A DNA stretch of 64,000 nt from Acidimicrobiia bacterium (GTDB taxonomy: Bacteria; Actinomycetota; Acidimicrobiia; Acidimicrobiales; Poriferisodalaceae), in contig JAJDVQ010000037.1 of NCBI GenBank assembly GCA_022826045.1, positions 1-64,000 of the forward strand, given 5' to 3'. The first letter of the stretch is position 1; each line of letters starts with the position of its first letter. The position numbers and the translations under genes were made by a program. The notes below the pieces were generated by a model. The model made no database searches. It was not told the origin of the DNA and was given only the letters and a program-made list of their open reading frames with translations. Positions 63,351 to 64,000 of the stretch are shown one piece after another.

Positions 63351-63378
63351 GTCGTATCTGACGTCGACGGCCGTACAA
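63351..63378 (-). promoter_or_regulatory. Candidate clpX promoter
   Basis: On the minus strand TTGTAC and TACGAC are separated by 16 bases, about 30 bases upstream of the clpX ribosome binding site. Confidence 0.4.
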
Positions 63379-63546
63379 GGGTCGCACACGGCAGGTACGG
63401 GCGCGACACCCCGTTGGTCGATTCGGATTGACCGCCAAGGATGGCACAGCAACGGCGGCGCGGCGCGATCCGTTTCAGCGGGGGTGTCGGTGATGCCGCG
63501 CCCCGCACGGGGAGCGGTCGGGGCGCGCCGGTAGGCTCCGCGCTTC

Positions 63547-64000
63547 GTGAAGACGACGCTGACGCCGCTGGATCCAGCGGATTTCATCGGGCCCGCGCCG
63601 GTTTCCGAACCCGACCCCTCGGCTGAGGGCGAGGCGCCGGTTGCGCCCGTTGTGGATGCAGTAGTGGTCGATGAAGCGAGCAGCGATGAAGTGGGCGCCG
63701 ATGAGGGGGACACCGACGAGTCTCCCCCCGAGCGTTTCGTCGGCCCGCGCGTCAAGCTGACCGTCGAGGTCGACGCGGAGACCTTCGACGCGGATGTCGA
63801 CGCTGCGTTCCGCAAGCTCGCTCGTGAAGTGCGCATCCCCGGATTCCGTCCGGGGCGGGCGCCGCGACGGGTGCTGGAATCTCACTTCGGTGTCGACATC
63901 GGGCGCGCCCAGGCGCTCGAAGAGGCCCTGCCCCGCTACTACGCCGAAGCGGTGCGCGACAATCAGGTCGACGTGGTCAACCAGCCCGAGCTGCAATTGA
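63547..64000 (+). CDS. tig: Trigger factor, N-terminal part (runs off the window)
   Basis: The first 151 codons of the ribosome-associated chaperone trigger factor. MKTTLTPL is the normal first strand, and [20 protein letters not shown] with the ribosome-docking [19 protein letters not shown] continues the family. Between them, residues 9-67 are a 59-residue acidic, Pro/Ala-rich insertion (17 Asp/Glu, one Arg). The GTG start lies nine bases after a TAGGCT box. The gene is divergent from clpX and incomplete at the right edge. Confidence 0.9.
   Translation, partial: MKTTLTPLDPADFIGPAPVSEPDPSAEGEAPVAPVVDAVVVDEASSDEVGADEGDTDESPPERFVGPRVKLTVEVDAETFDADVDAAFRKLAREVRIPGFRPGRAPRRVLESHFGVDIGRAQALEEALPRYYAEAVRDNQVDVVNQPELQL

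Overview
The window is one contiguous piece of a high-GC actinobacterial chromosome. The block TIGR03960-type radical SAM / DUF2344 / RNase E-G / rplU / rpmA / obg / proB / proA, with nadD-rsfS nearby and mreBCD-mrdA-rodA beside it, is the actinobacterial arrangement. DUF222-type HNH remnants, NDMA/acyl-CoA style catabolic genes and frequent GTG starts fit the class Acidimicrobiia or a close relative; this is inference from gene content, since no 16S gene is present. No tRNA, rRNA or CRISPR was seen.

Positions 1-32,000 are accessory and catabolic: a zinc alcohol dehydrogenase, a DUF418 membrane protein, a metallo-hydrolase, a complete molybdate importer (modABC), an orphan dimethylformamidase-like large subunit, a rhodanese, a hydantoinase/oxoprolinase, an amidase, a Baeyer-Villiger monooxygenase, three acyl-CoA dehydrogenases, a crotonase, a TesB thioesterase, an ArsI-like dioxygenase, a 2-keto-4-pentenoate hydratase, a D-2-hydroxyacid dehydrogenase, MetY and a CaiB-type CoA-transferase. 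This stretch also holds most of the mobile or decayed material: a VapBC module, a broken DUF222/HNH gene with an SOS-box-like start, a DUF4143 ATPase bracketed by two arrays of 12-bp periodic repeats, an in-frame chimera of an IS3-type OrfA with the C-terminal half of an SMC-like ATPase, and a multiply deleted D-aminoacylase-type amidohydrolase.

Positions 32,000-37,100 carry surface-polysaccharide genes (GT2 transferase, polyprenyl-phosphate sugar transferase, GT-C membrane protein, galE). Positions 37,300-42,150 carry a DUF3048 lipoprotein, rsfS-nadD, a group-2-like sigma factor with a C-loop hairpin leader, and a class II DAHP synthase. Positions 42,160-63,320, all on the minus strand, are the housekeeping block: CoxE-like VWA protein and MoxR ATPase, proA, proB, obg, rpmA, rplU, rne, DUF2344, radical SAM, rodA, mrdA, mreD, mreC, mreB, ndk, folC, clpX. 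A divergent trigger-factor gene with an acidic N-terminal insert runs off the right edge.

Two patterns run through the window. Many first-in-operon genes have a (T/C)A-N3-T box 6-9 nt before an ATG or GTG and no Shine-Dalgarno sequence, which suggests leaderless transcripts. A short dispersed repeat (core GGCGAAGCCGTGGCCCGAGC) occurs at three gene borders, and part of it occurs inside the hydantoinase gene.
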